DNA of 64,000 nucleotides from Ornithinibacillus salinisoli (GCF_042682545.1 NZ_JBHUHQ010000017.1); one strand, 5' to 3'; shown: positions 24,997-33,769, numbered from the stretch's first letter. The notes: generated by a model from the letters alone, not told the origin. Made by a program: numbers and translations.

Positions 24997-25842
24997 CTAT
25001 AATTTTGTTCGAATTTCCCATAATTCGGGGAAGAAGTAATGATCCAACACTTTCTTTAAATAACCTACCCCAGAGGATCCTCCAGTACCAACTTTATGAC
25101 CAATAATTCGTTCTACAGTTTTCATATGACGGAAACGCCATTGCTGGAACCAATCTTCTAGATCAACTAGCTTTTCAGCGAGCTGGTATAAGTCCCAGTA
25201 TTTTTCCTTGTTCTTATATACTTCGAGCCATGCCTGTTCAACAGAGGCATCTTTATTGTACGTTTGAGAGAAGTCTCGGTTTAATATCTCTTCGCTTATG
25301 GTAAAACCATTGTCTGCAAGGGCTTGTATCGAGACATCGTAAAGACCAGGGTTATGGTAAGCCTCCTCTAAAATATGAAACAGCTTTGGATCCTTTTTAT
25401 ATATTTTCATAATATGGGGTGTTTTATAACCAAGGACAAATTCTACCAGTCGGTACTGATACGATTGAAATCCAGATGCATTGCCTAACTTATCGCGAAA
25501 CTCCATATATTCAGCAGGTGTCAATGTTGATAAAACATCCCAAGCTTGTATAATTTGTGACTGTGTTTTTGATACACGGGAAAGCATTTTGAATGAAGAT
25601 TGAAGCTCGCCCTTTTGAATCGCTGCAGTAGCTGCTTGTATCTCATGAATAATTAACTTCAGCCAAAGTTCACTGACTTGATGAATAATGATAAATAACA
25701 TTTCATCATGATGGGTGGATAATCTTTTTTGACTACTTAATAAAGTATCCAGTTGTAAATAATCCCCATAAGTCATCTTTTCTAGAAAATCTGTATGGAT
25801 CCCCTTTTCAGCCTGAAACGCATTTTTGTCTTTTTCACTCAT
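24997..25842 (-). CDS. kynA: Tryptophan 2,3-dioxygenase
   Basis: 281 residues, the usual bacterial length. Family motifs: TYGDYLQLDTLL, HDEMLFIIIHQVSELWLKLIIHE, FQSYQYRLVEFVLG and the C-terminal WRFRHMKTVERIIGHKVGTGG with the proximal heme His region and the substrate-binding GTGGSSG loop. It opens the indole ring of L-Trp to N-formylkynurenine. Its start codon overlaps the kynB stop by four bases, which indicates translational coupling in kynU-kynB-kynA-carrier order. Confidence 0.95.
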   Translation of the reverse strand: MSEKDKNAFQAEKGIHTDFLEKMTYGDYLQLDTLLSSQKRLSTHHDEMLFIIIHQVSELWLKLIIHEIQAATAAIQKGELQSSFKMLSRVSKTQSQIIQAWDVLSTLTPAEYMEFRDKLGNASGFQSYQYRLVEFVLGYKTPHIMKIYKKDPKLFHILEEAYHNPGLYDVSIQALADNGFTISEEILNRDFSQTYNKDASVEQAWLEVYKNKEKYWDLYQLAEKLVDLEDWFQQWRFRHMKTVERIIGHKVGTGGSSGVGYLKKVLDHYFFPELWEIRTKL

Positions 25843-26480
25843 TTGGAGTCACTTCCTTTCATTGGTCGTAAAACTGCTCGTACTGGACTTCCATCTGCGC
25901 CTGGTATGGATAGTGGCAAGGCGATGAGTTCATATATCCCTTCATCTACATGATCCAGCATAATGTTTTCTAAAATATTAACTCCATGCTTGTGTAAGGC
26001 ATGATGGGTAGCGAGATCCTTACTATCCGGTGCATCTACAGATGGCATATCAACCCCTAGTAAATATACACCGATTTTCTGTAAAAATGGCGCAATGCTA
26101 GGATCTAAATGAGGCATCTGTTCAGGAAAGCGCTTGGGATCATTTGGTAAGGAGGTACGTAATAATAATCGTTCCACATTTTTTAGGTTGTAAGCTTCTA
26201 GTACTGCAGGCGTAATGGCCTCTACATGGCTGACATTAATAACCTTTGCTTTACCAATATAGCGATCAAGATGTAATTGATCGATTGTAGCTCCGTTAGA
26301 ATCAAAATGAAAAGGAGCATCAATATGGGTTCCTGTATGCAAACTACTAGTCATTTGACCAATATTAACGGATCCTGTTTGTTCCTTTGTATACGTTAAG
26401 GAATAGGAAAAGGGGGTATCACCGGGCCAATGAGCCATATCATTTGTTAGGGCTTGAGAAATATCGATCCATTCTGACAT
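25839..26480 (-). CDS. kynB: Kynurenine formamidase
   Basis: 213 residues of the metal-dependent cyclase-type (KynB) formamidase. Start WIDISQALTNDMAHWPGDTPF; metal motif HTGTHIDAPFHF (HxxxHxD); later GVDMPSVDAPDSKDLATHHAL with further ligands. It hydrolyses N-formylkynurenine to kynurenine and formate. Its start overlaps the last base of kynU and its end overlaps kynA, so the three are tightly coupled. Confidence 0.94.
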   Translation of the reverse strand: MSEWIDISQALTNDMAHWPGDTPFSYSLTYTKEQTGSVNIGQMTSSLHTGTHIDAPFHFDSNGATIDQLHLDRYIGKAKVINVSHVEAITPAVLEAYNLKNVERLLLRTSLPNDPKRFPEQMPHLDPSIAPFLQKIGVYLLGVDMPSVDAPDSKDLATHHALHKHGVNILENIMLDHVDEGIYELIALPLSIPGADGSPVRAVLRPMKGSDSK

Positions 26481-27751
26481 CAGGCAATTACACCTCGTTT
26501 ATTTTCATATTTTTTATAACGTTCTTCCGTCATAATCGTTTTTAATACTTGCACTGTCTGCCATACTTCTTCAAACGTATTGTATAGTGCAACAGGAGCA
26601 AGCCTAATTCCATTAGGGTTCCGGAAATCAGGTATAATGTTTTCTGCTTTTAATGCTTTACATATACGTGCAGCCTCTGGATGTTCTAGAAAAACATGTC
26701 CACCACGGGTTTTATCATCACGAGGATTAGCAATGGTAAAATCATAATCTGCTAACTCGGATTCAATTAACGCCATGAGATAATGTGTTAATTGAAGAGA
26801 TTTGTTTCGAATCCGATCGATTCCTGCTGCATCAAAAATCTCTAGGGAACCTAATAAAGGTGCAGTACTTAACACATGTGGTGTACCGATTTGGTATGCA
26901 CCCGCGTTTGCTGCAGGTGTTAATGTATGCTCCATATCAAATTGTTTGTCTTTGGCAGAACTAAACCATCCAGCAAGCCCCGGTTCCTTGCCGAAATGCT
27001 TATTATTTACATAGAGTCCACCAACACTTCCCGGGCCACCATTTAGATGTTTATACGTACACCAGAAGGCGAAGTCCACATCCCATTCGGTCAACTTATG
27101 TGGTATAGAACCGATAGAGTGACACAAATCAAATCCAATCATAATATTGCGTTTATGTGCTTCCTTCGTTAACGTCTGCATATCTAATATTTGTCCACTA
27201 CGATATAAAATACTTGGTAATACGATTAAAGCAACATCGTCTTGCATCATTTCAACGATATCTTTAGTTTCCAGCGTGTTTCCATTCTGACTCTTCACTT
27301 GAATAAGATGTTCTTTCGGATCTAGTCCCTTCAACTGAAGCTGACTTTTTAACGCATATATATCTGACGGAAAATTTAATTCATCTGCTAAAATTTTATA
27401 TCTTTTTTCTGTTGGTTTGAAAAAGGTAGCTACGAGTTGGTGAAGATTTGTTGTTGTTGACCCTGTAATGATCACTTCATCAGGATTAGCTCCTATAAGT
27501 GGCGCAGAAAGTTCACCTAGTTGTTCTGACAAGTAGTACCAGGGGTGTTTACCTTCAGTCCAGCCATCAATGCCATAATTTTTCCATGAATTCATGATTG
27601 TCTGAACTGCATTTTCAGCACGTTTTGATAATAACCCCAGTGAATTGCCATCCAAATAAATGGTTTCATTGGAGATGTAAAACTCATTTCGATAGGCTCG
27701 TAAATCATCTTGTTGATCTAATTGTAATGCAAAATCTTTGTCTGTTTTCAT
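26480..27751 (-). CDS. kynU: Kynureninase
   Basis: 423 residues, PLP-dependent fold type I. Motifs: YLDGNSLGLLSKRAENA at the N-terminus, a substrate/PLP loop ITGSTTTNLHQL, and WCTYKHLNGGPGSVGGLYV with the Schiff-base Lys. It cleaves kynurenine to anthranilate and alanine. First gene of the leftward operon; GAGAGGTGAT precedes its ATG. No 3-hydroxyanthranilate or quinolinate gene follows, so the pathway here ends at anthranilate, which can re-enter tryptophan synthesis or be secreted. Confidence 0.95.
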   Translation of the reverse strand: MKTDKDFALQLDQQDDLRAYRNEFYISNETIYLDGNSLGLLSKRAENAVQTIMNSWKNYGIDGWTEGKHPWYYLSEQLGELSAPLIGANPDEVIITGSTTTNLHQLVATFFKPTEKRYKILADELNFPSDIYALKSQLQLKGLDPKEHLIQVKSQNGNTLETKDIVEMMQDDVALIVLPSILYRSGQILDMQTLTKEAHKRNIMIGFDLCHSIGSIPHKLTEWDVDFAFWCTYKHLNGGPGSVGGLYVNNKHFGKEPGLAGWFSSAKDKQFDMEHTLTPAANAGAYQIGTPHVLSTAPLLGSLEIFDAAGIDRIRNKSLQLTHYLMALIESELADYDFTIANPRDDKTRGGHVFLEHPEAARICKALKAENIIPDFRNPNGIRLAPVALYNTFEEVWQTVQVLKTIMTEERYKKYENKRGVIA

Positions 27752-27845
27752 TTGATATCACCTCTCTACACCATTCTAACAAATTTTAACGAATAAATGA
27801 CATGGATTAAAAATAGAGTGAAAATGAAGTAGTTTTTTTATGTTT

Positions 27846-27907
27846 AGTAGTCTTTTTGACTCAATTGTTTTCAGTTTTTTAAAAACAATTGAAAACTTTA
27901 GACTACT
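27846..27907. promoter_or_regulatory. Large inverted repeat in the kynU/aminotransferase divergent region
   Basis: Outer arms AGTAGTCT/AGACTACT and inner arms CAATTGTTTT/AAAACAATTG share one symmetry centre. A TTGACT-like -35 lies in the left arm. It could hold two operators or a cruciform-forming regulatory site controlling both directions. Not obviously a terminator of any gene, since both flanking genes start here. Confidence 0.5.
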
Positions 27908-27927
27908 ATCATATACTAATAATAAGC

Positions 27928-27948
27928 ATATGAAATGACATTTCATAT
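27928..27948. promoter_or_regulatory. IclR-type operator candidate before the lysine-catabolism operon
   Basis: Perfect palindrome ATATGAAAT-GAC-ATTTCATAT, 9-bp arms, 9 bases before the aminotransferase ribosome site. The core TGAAAT-N3-ATTTCA has the size and sequence style of known IclR-family operators. An IclR gene closes this cluster at 33822. Binding is inference. Confidence 0.5.
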
Positions 27949-27971
27949 ACTGAAACGGAGGATGAAGTGGG

Positions 27972-29132
27972 ATGCATGTATCAAATAAGGTAAGGAATTT
28001 ACCACCATATTTGTTTTCTGAGTTTCAAAAGAAAAAAGAAGCGCTACAAGCACAAGGTGTGGATGTTATCGATTTGGGAATCGGTGCGCCAGACTTACCT
28101 ACACCTGACTTTGTTGTTGATAAGCTAATAGAAGCAGCACGAATACCTAGTAACCATCGCTATTCGAGCTATGGAGGTATTCCTGAATTTAAAGAAGCAG
28201 TTGTAGCACATTATCAAACACGTTATGGAGTAACGTTGGATCCTGATAAAGAGGTATTAACGCTTATAGGATCAAAAGAAGGGATTGCCAACCTCGTACA
28301 GGCAGTAATTAATCCAGGAGATACCGTATTGATTCCTGACCCTGGTTATCCTGTTTATCGTACTGCAGTACACCTAGCTGGTGGAAAGAGTGAGTATGTA
28401 CGATTGGATCCCCAAAATAACTATGTACCACAATTTAATCACGTAAATGAAGAAGTAAAGAAAAAGGCAAAGCTACTTTTTTTAAACTATCCAAGCAACC
28501 CAACTTCAGCTACGGTAGATATGCACACATTTTTGGGAGCGGTTACATTCGTGAAAGAAAACGATATGATTCTTGCCCATGATGCGGCATATGATCTTGT
28601 GACTTTCGATGATTACAAAGCACCTAGTGTACTACAGGTTCCTCATGCCAAAGCGTATGCAATTGAGTTTGGCTCATTATCAAAAAGCTTTAATATGACT
28701 GGTTGGCGGATAGGGTATGTAGTAGGAAATGAAACAATTATAAAGGCAATTGCAACGTTGAAAAGTAATATGGATACTTGTCAATTTATTCCGGTCCAAC
28801 AGGCCGCCGCTACGGCACTACGTAGTGATCTTACTACGGTTACACAAAATAATTTCGTGTTTCAGGAACGTATGGAAAAATTACACCATGCATTACAACA
28901 GCTAGGTATGGAAGTACAAAAACCAAAAGGAACCATTTTCCTTTGGGCAAAAGTTCCAGACAATTTTACTTCAAGGGAATTTTCTAGCTTTTTATTAGAA
29001 AAAGCTGGAGTAATCGTGACACCAGGAGTAGCTTTTGGTCCTTCTGGTGAAGGTTATATTCGTATTGCATTATCGGTTACAACAGAACGTATAGATGAAG
29101 TGATTAATCGGTTAAAAAAGTTATTTATGTAG
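27972..29132 (+). CDS. Class I PLP aminotransferase, candidate 2-aminoadipate aminotransferase
   Basis: 386 residues, fold type I, DapL/AspC-like branch. Motifs: IDLGIGAPDLPTPD, YSSYGGIPEFKEA, LFLNYPSNPTSA (NYPxNP), AHDAAYDLVTFD and SLSKSFNMTGWRIGY, with the Schiff-base Lys. Family members act on many amino acids. Here it opens an operon with lysine 6-dehydrogenase-like and ALDH7-like genes, which makes 2-aminoadipate to 2-oxoadipate the best guess. In animals one enzyme transaminates both kynurenine and aminoadipate, which is notable since the kyn operon diverges from this gene. GGAGG lies 10 bases before the ATG. Confidence 0.8.
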   Translation: MHVSNKVRNLPPYLFSEFQKKKEALQAQGVDVIDLGIGAPDLPTPDFVVDKLIEAARIPSNHRYSSYGGIPEFKEAVVAHYQTRYGVTLDPDKEVLTLIGSKEGIANLVQAVINPGDTVLIPDPGYPVYRTAVHLAGGKSEYVRLDPQNNYVPQFNHVNEEVKKKAKLLFLNYPSNPTSATVDMHTFLGAVTFVKENDMILAHDAAYDLVTFDDYKAPSVLQVPHAKAYAIEFGSLSKSFNMTGWRIGYVVGNETIIKAIATLKSNMDTCQFIPVQQAAATALRSDLTTVTQNNFVFQERMEKLHHALQQLGMEVQKPKGTIFLWAKVPDNFTSREFSSFLLEKAGVIVTPGVAFGPSGEGYIRIALSVTTERIDEVINRLKKLFM

Positions 29133-29146
29133 GAGGTGAGAGTCGG

Positions 29147-30811
29147 ATGCTTGCAAACAAAACGAGTCAACAAAAACAAAAAATGACAGCAGCTCAGGCA
29201 ATTGTGGAATGTATACGAAGAGAAACGATTCATCATGTTTTCTGTGTTCCTGGTGAAAGTTATTTGCCCGTTTTAGATGCATTGTACGATGAACCGTCAA
29301 TTAGCGTTATTTCTACGCGACATGAGGGTGGAGCAGCTTTTATGGCAGAAGGCTATGCGAAAGCATCCTTAAAGCCTGGAATTGTGCTTGCTACAAGAGG
29401 GGTAGGAGCTGCCAACCTGTCCATTGGTGTCCACACAGCCTTTCAAGATTCTACACCGATGTTAGTGTTTTTGGGCCAGGTCCATAGTAAGTTTAGAGGC
29501 AGAGAAGGATTTCAAGAAGTTGACTTAGATCAATTTTTTAAGCCAATTGCGAAATGGGCTGTGGAGGTAAAAGATCCTGAAAGAATGCCCGAAATGGTTC
29601 AACGTGCCTTTCGAGTTGCACAGTCGGGAAGGCCAGGTCCGGTTATTGTATCGTTACCAGAGGATGTATTGCCAGTAGAAACAGAAATGTATTTCGGTCC
29701 TGTAATAGAACGCCCAAAACCGGCTCCGTCTGAAACGGAACTTATTCAAGTTGAGCAGCTTTTAGCTTCAGCAAATGCCCCCTTAATCATTGCGGGTGGG
29801 GGCGTAAAGTTGTCACAGGCAGAGGATAGATTAATGCGATTTGCAGAGAAATTTAGTTTACCAGTAATGGCCGCATTTCGCCGGCACGATGTTTTTCCAA
29901 ATAATCATCCATTATACGCCGGTCATTTAGGGCTGGGCACAAATAAGCAGATTCTTAGAAAAGTAGAAGAAGCTGATCTGATATTGGCACTTGGGACCAG
30001 ATTATCGGAGGTAACGACACAGGATTATACGATTATTAACAGTGAGAAAACGTTAATTCATATTGATATTGAACAGGATATTATTGGTAAGGTTTACCCA
30101 CCGCAGCTTGGGGTCGTTGCAGATGTCAACGAAGCATTACAACTACTGCTTCATCGGAATATCCAGCCTTCTTGGTCAGAATGGGCAACGGCATGTCATG
30201 CGACTTATGTAAAAGTAAGTGATCTTCAAACGACCCAAGATGACGTAATAAACTTGGATATTATCAAAATGTTAGCCAAAAAGTTACCATCCGAATCTAT
30301 TCTTACAAATGATGCGGGGAATTTTGCAGGCTGGTTACATGCGTTCTATCCATTTATTAATAAACATTCCTATGTTGGTCCGACATCGGGTGCAATGGGT
30401 TATGGAATGCCAGCCGCTCTTGGTGCTAAGCTTGCCTACCCAGATAAAACAGTCGTATCTCTTTCTGGTGATGGTGGATTTATGATGACAGTGCAAGAGT
30501 TAGAAACGGCTGTAAGAGAATCGATTCCAATCATTGCACTCGTCTTTAACAATAATATGTACGGGACAATTCGAATGCATCAAGAAATCCATTACCCGGA
30601 AAGGGTGATGGCTACGGATTTAGGAAATGTTTCATTTGCTAATTTAGCAGCGAGTGTTGGAGCTCAAGGCGAACGCGTATATACCATTGGTCAATTTGAA
30701 ACTGCTTTGGATCAAGCATTGCTTTCAAATAAACCATGTGTCATAGAAGTCATGACGAATAAAGAACAAATTTCTGTTTCAACAACGATTACACAACTTC
30801 GTAATCGATAA
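29147..30811 (+). CDS. ThDP-dependent enzyme, candidate 2-oxoadipate decarboxylase
   Basis: 554 residues with the three-domain layout of acetolactate synthase, pyruvate decarboxylase and oxalyl-CoA decarboxylase enzymes. The N-terminal pyrimidine-binding domain shows HVFCVPGESYLPVLDAL and the catalytic Glu region STRHEGGAAFMAEGYAKA. The C-terminal domain has the ThDP/Mg motif GDGGFMMTVQELETA through NNNMYGTI. Database labels for such proteins are usually vague (acetolactate synthase-like). Within this operon, after an aminotransferase, decarboxylation of a 2-oxo acid to an aldehyde is the natural role, which would feed an aldehyde dehydrogenase. AGGAGGTGAG precedes the ATG; 14 bases after the aminotransferase. 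Confidence 0.8.
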   Translation: MLANKTSQQKQKMTAAQAIVECIRRETIHHVFCVPGESYLPVLDALYDEPSISVISTRHEGGAAFMAEGYAKASLKPGIVLATRGVGAANLSIGVHTAFQDSTPMLVFLGQVHSKFRGREGFQEVDLDQFFKPIAKWAVEVKDPERMPEMVQRAFRVAQSGRPGPVIVSLPEDVLPVETEMYFGPVIERPKPAPSETELIQVEQLLASANAPLIIAGGGVKLSQAEDRLMRFAEKFSLPVMAAFRRHDVFPNNHPLYAGHLGLGTNKQILRKVEEADLILALGTRLSEVTTQDYTIINSEKTLIHIDIEQDIIGKVYPPQLGVVADVNEALQLLLHRNIQPSWSEWATACHATYVKVSDLQTTQDDVINLDIIKMLAKKLPSESILTNDAGNFAGWLHAFYPFINKHSYVGPTSGAMGYGMPAALGAKLAYPDKTVVSLSGDGGFMMTVQELETAVRESIPIIALVFNNNMYGTIRMHQEIHYPERVMATDLGNVSFANLAASVGAQGERVYTIGQFETALDQALLSNKPCVIEVMTNKEQISVSTTITQLRNR

Positions 30812-30839
30812 CATACTTAATTTTTAGGAGGGATTTATT

Positions 30840-32336
30840 ATGTCAGAAGCATTACTTAACACGAAGAAACTAGCAAATTTTTTACATGGAAAATGGGTAG
30901 AGGTTGAAAAAACAACACCTGTTATCAATCCAGCAACGGGAGAAACGGTTGTGGATGTCCCATTATCAGATGCTTCTAGTGTAGATGAAGCAGTAGCTTC
31001 AGCAAAAGTAGCACAAAAAGAGTGGGCACTTGTACCGGCTCCACAACGTGCAGAAGTACTATATCGTGTTGGTAATTTGATGAAAGAGCGCAAGGAGCGA
31101 CTATCTCAGCTATTAACAATGGAAAATGGGAAGGTCATTGAAGAAGCGCGTGGAGAAGTGCAAGAAGGCATTGATATGGCATTCTATATGGCGGGGGAAG
31201 GTAGAAGATTATTTGGGCAAACAACACCTGCAGAATTAAAAGATAAATTCGCGATGAGTGTCCGTGCACCGATTGGGGTAGTAGGGATCATTACACCATG
31301 GAATTTCCCGATTGCCATTGCAACATGGAAGTCATTCCCGGCAATTGTTGCTGGAAATGCAGTGATTTGGAAACCAGCTACAGAAACGCCAATAATGGCC
31401 TTCGAATTAGCGAAAATATTTGACGAAGCTGGTTTGCCAAAAGGTGTATTAAATGTCGTATTTGGTTCCGGTTCAACAGTTGGAGATGCGATGGTCCATC
31501 ATGATGATATTCGCGTGATTTCCTTTACTGGTTCAAATGAAACGGGGCGCAATATTGCCAGTGAATGCGGTCGCCAGCTGAAAAAAGTATCCCTAGAAAT
31601 GGGAGGAAAGAATGCAGTGATTGTCATGGATGATGCCGACCTTGATTTAGCTGTCGAAGGTATTTTATGGAGTGCATTTGGCACTAGTGGACAGCGTTGT
31701 ACGGCATGTAGCCGTGTCATTGTTCATGAAGATGTGAAAGCAAGCTTGGAAGAGCGTTTGCTTGTTGAGATGGATAAATTAACAATTGGTAATGGCTTGG
31801 ATGAATCTATTAAGGTTGGTCCAATAATTAACAAAGCAGGATTGGATAAGATCAAGAATTATATTGAGATAGGTAAAAATGAGGGGGCAAAGCTACTTGC
31901 AGGTGGATATGAGTTAGCAGAAGATGACTTAGGGAATGGACATTATTTTGCACCGACATTATTCACGGATGCAACAGCAGATATGCGTATAGCACAAGAG
32001 GAAATTTTCGGCCCTGTTGTTTCTCTTATTCCAGTTAAAAGCTTTGAAGAAGCAATTGAAGTCAATAATGGCGTCACGTATGGGCTATCAAGTTCAATTT
32101 TCACACAAGATGTAAATCGCGTCTTTAAAGCACAACGTGACTTAGATACTGGAATTGTTTATGTAAATGCGGGGACAACAGGTGCTGAGATTCACTTACC
32201 GTTTGGAGGAACAAAAGGAACAGGTAATGGTCATCGTGATTCTGGAGTACAGGCGCTAGATGTATTTACCGAATGGAAATCAGTTTACGTTGATTTCAGT
32301 GGAAAATTGCAACGTGCACAAATAGATGTGGAATAG
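30840..32336 (+). CDS. ALDH7-like aldehyde dehydrogenase, candidate 2-aminoadipate semialdehyde dehydrogenase
   Basis: 498 residues, complete NAD(P)-dependent ALDH. Seen: ITPWNFPIAI, GSNETGRNIA, the general-base Glu in LEMGGKNA, and the catalytic Cys in GTSGQRCTACSR. The C-terminal YGLSSSIFT, then VNAGTTGAEIHLPFGGTKGTG, is characteristic of the ALDH7 (antiquitin, aminoadipate semialdehyde) group rather than of betaine or succinate-semialdehyde enzymes. It lies between the ThDP enzyme and the lysine 6-dehydrogenase-like gene, which should produce its substrate. GGAGGG precedes the ATG at 30840; 28 bases after the previous gene. Confidence 0.82.
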   Translation: MSEALLNTKKLANFLHGKWVEVEKTTPVINPATGETVVDVPLSDASSVDEAVASAKVAQKEWALVPAPQRAEVLYRVGNLMKERKERLSQLLTMENGKVIEEARGEVQEGIDMAFYMAGEGRRLFGQTTPAELKDKFAMSVRAPIGVVGIITPWNFPIAIATWKSFPAIVAGNAVIWKPATETPIMAFELAKIFDEAGLPKGVLNVVFGSGSTVGDAMVHHDDIRVISFTGSNETGRNIASECGRQLKKVSLEMGGKNAVIVMDDADLDLAVEGILWSAFGTSGQRCTACSRVIVHEDVKASLEERLLVEMDKLTIGNGLDESIKVGPIINKAGLDKIKNYIEIGKNEGAKLLAGGYELAEDDLGNGHYFAPTLFTDATADMRIAQEEIFGPVVSLIPVKSFEEAIEVNNGVTYGLSSSIFTQDVNRVFKAQRDLDTGIVYVNAGTTGAEIHLPFGGTKGTGNGHRDSGVQALDVFTEWKSVYVDFSGKLQRAQIDVE

Positions 32337-32368
32337 TAGATTGCTATATTGTAAAGGAGTGGTTGATT

Positions 32369-33541
32369 TTGAAAATTGGTGTATTAGGTTCTGGACTAAT
32401 GGGGAAAGAAGCAGCTCGTGACCTTGTAGCAAGTGAAGGAGTGACAGCAGTAGGTCTGGCTGATATTGATTTAGCGCGCGCACAGCAGGTTTGTGACTCA
32501 CTTCATTCTCCGAAACTAACAGCATATCAAGTAGATGCTAGTGATGAACAAGAATTAGCAAATTATATGCGTCAGTTTGATGTTATTATTAATGCGCTAT
32601 TCTATTCTTTTAATGAGGTTGTTGCGAAAACAGCAATTGAAGTTGGCGTGAATTCCGTTGATTTAGGTGGCCATATTGGTCACATGACAGATAAAGTATT
32701 GGCTATGAAAGAGGAGGCAGCTTCCGCTAATGTAACGCTAATTCCAGATTTAGGCGTAGCTCCCGGTATGATTAATATTTTATCAGGCTATGGAGCTAGT
32801 AAACTAGATACTTTGGAGTCTATTAAGATTTATGTTGGTGGAATTCCCGTGAAGCCTGAACCTCCACTAGAATATAATCATGTTTTCTCCATGGAAGGTG
32901 TCTTTGACCATTATTCGGATCCATCATTAATTATCCGAAATGGGATGAAACAAGAAGTTGATTCCTTGTCAGAAGTTGAACGGATTCACTTTGAAAAATT
33001 TGGTCCCTTAGAGGCATTCCATACTTCTGGTGGTACGTCGACACTTCCATTGTCCTATCCGCATGTGGATACATTGGAATATAAAACGATTCGATACCCG
33101 GGCCATGCGGAGAAATTTAAATTATTAGTAGACCTAAACCTTACGAAAAAGGATTATGAAGTAGAGGTAAATGGGCAAAAGGTAAGCCCACGAGAAGTAT
33201 TTTTAAAAGTTCTTGATCCAATCGTAGAATTGGGAGATAAAGACGACGCAGTTTTATTACGTGTGATTGTTTCTGGCCAAAAAGATGGTGTTCTAGCAAC
33301 CTATGAATATGAAATGACTACTTATAAGGATCGAGCTACAAATGTTACGGCCATGGCTCGAGCTACAGCTAACACGATCTCTGTTGTAGCACAAATGATT
33401 GCAGAAGGGAAAATTGAGAAAAAAGGTGTTTATCCACCTGAAAAAATTGTTCCTGGAAAGCTTTATATTGATGAAATGGCTAAACGAGGCGTCCATATCA
33501 TCGAAACAGAAAAACATGAGAAAAAGCACGTGAATATTTAA
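32369..33541 (+). CDS. L-lysine 6-dehydrogenase-like (saccharopine dehydrogenase superfamily)
   Basis: About 390 residues. An N-terminal Rossmann fold (GVLGSGLMGKEAARDLV) is followed by the saccharopine-dehydrogenase-type second domain. LIPDLGVAPGMINILSGYG, YVGGIPVKPEPPLEYNHVF and AFHTSGGTSTLP closely follow what I know of Geobacillus L-lysine 6-dehydrogenase, which is of the same length. That enzyme oxidises the epsilon-amino carbon of lysine to 2-aminoadipate 6-semialdehyde with NAD+. A saccharopine dehydrogenase role is the alternative, but no lysine-ketoglutarate reductase is present. The TTG at 32369 was chosen (AAAGGAG 9 bases upstream) over the TTG at 32363. Last structural gene of the operon. 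Confidence 0.82.
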   Translation: MKIGVLGSGLMGKEAARDLVASEGVTAVGLADIDLARAQQVCDSLHSPKLTAYQVDASDEQELANYMRQFDVIINALFYSFNEVVAKTAIEVGVNSVDLGGHIGHMTDKVLAMKEEAASANVTLIPDLGVAPGMINILSGYGASKLDTLESIKIYVGGIPVKPEPPLEYNHVFSMEGVFDHYSDPSLIIRNGMKQEVDSLSEVERIHFEKFGPLEAFHTSGGTSTLPLSYPHVDTLEYKTIRYPGHAEKFKLLVDLNLTKKDYEVEVNGQKVSPREVFLKVLDPIVELGDKDDAVLLRVIVSGQKDGVLATYEYEMTTYKDRATNVTAMARATANTISVVAQMIAEGKIEKKGVYPPEKIVPGKLYIDEMAKRGVHIIETEKHEKKHVNI

Positions 33542-33542
33542 G

Positions 33543-33712
33543 AGCAAAAGCGGAAGCGCCCGTTCAGCGACGTACGAACTGGACTGAGCCGAAGGAGATA
33601 AAGGAAACACGGGGAGCGAAGGGATTAAGGATGTTCGACTATGTCGAACTGTTATCGTACGGAGGTGAGGGAAGTTGCGTTAGTCGCTGGGCGCTGGAGC
33701 TGGACGAGGCTG
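33543..33712. repeat. Bacillaceae dispersed repeat, about 170 bases
   Basis: Begins AGCAAAAGCGGAAGCGCCCG and ends TAGTCGCTGGGCGCTGGAGC. The ends pair (GCGCCC...AGCGAC with GTCGCTGGGCGC), and CGTACGA recurs inverted as TCGTACGG inside. I recognise this sequence type from many Bacillus-related genomes. It lies directly behind the lysine-dehydrogenase stop codon. No gene inside. Confidence 0.75.
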
Positions 33713-33769
33713 ATGCGGTTGTTCAGTTTTCAAAAAGTATTTAATTATTTGTATTGAGAACCATGGAGA

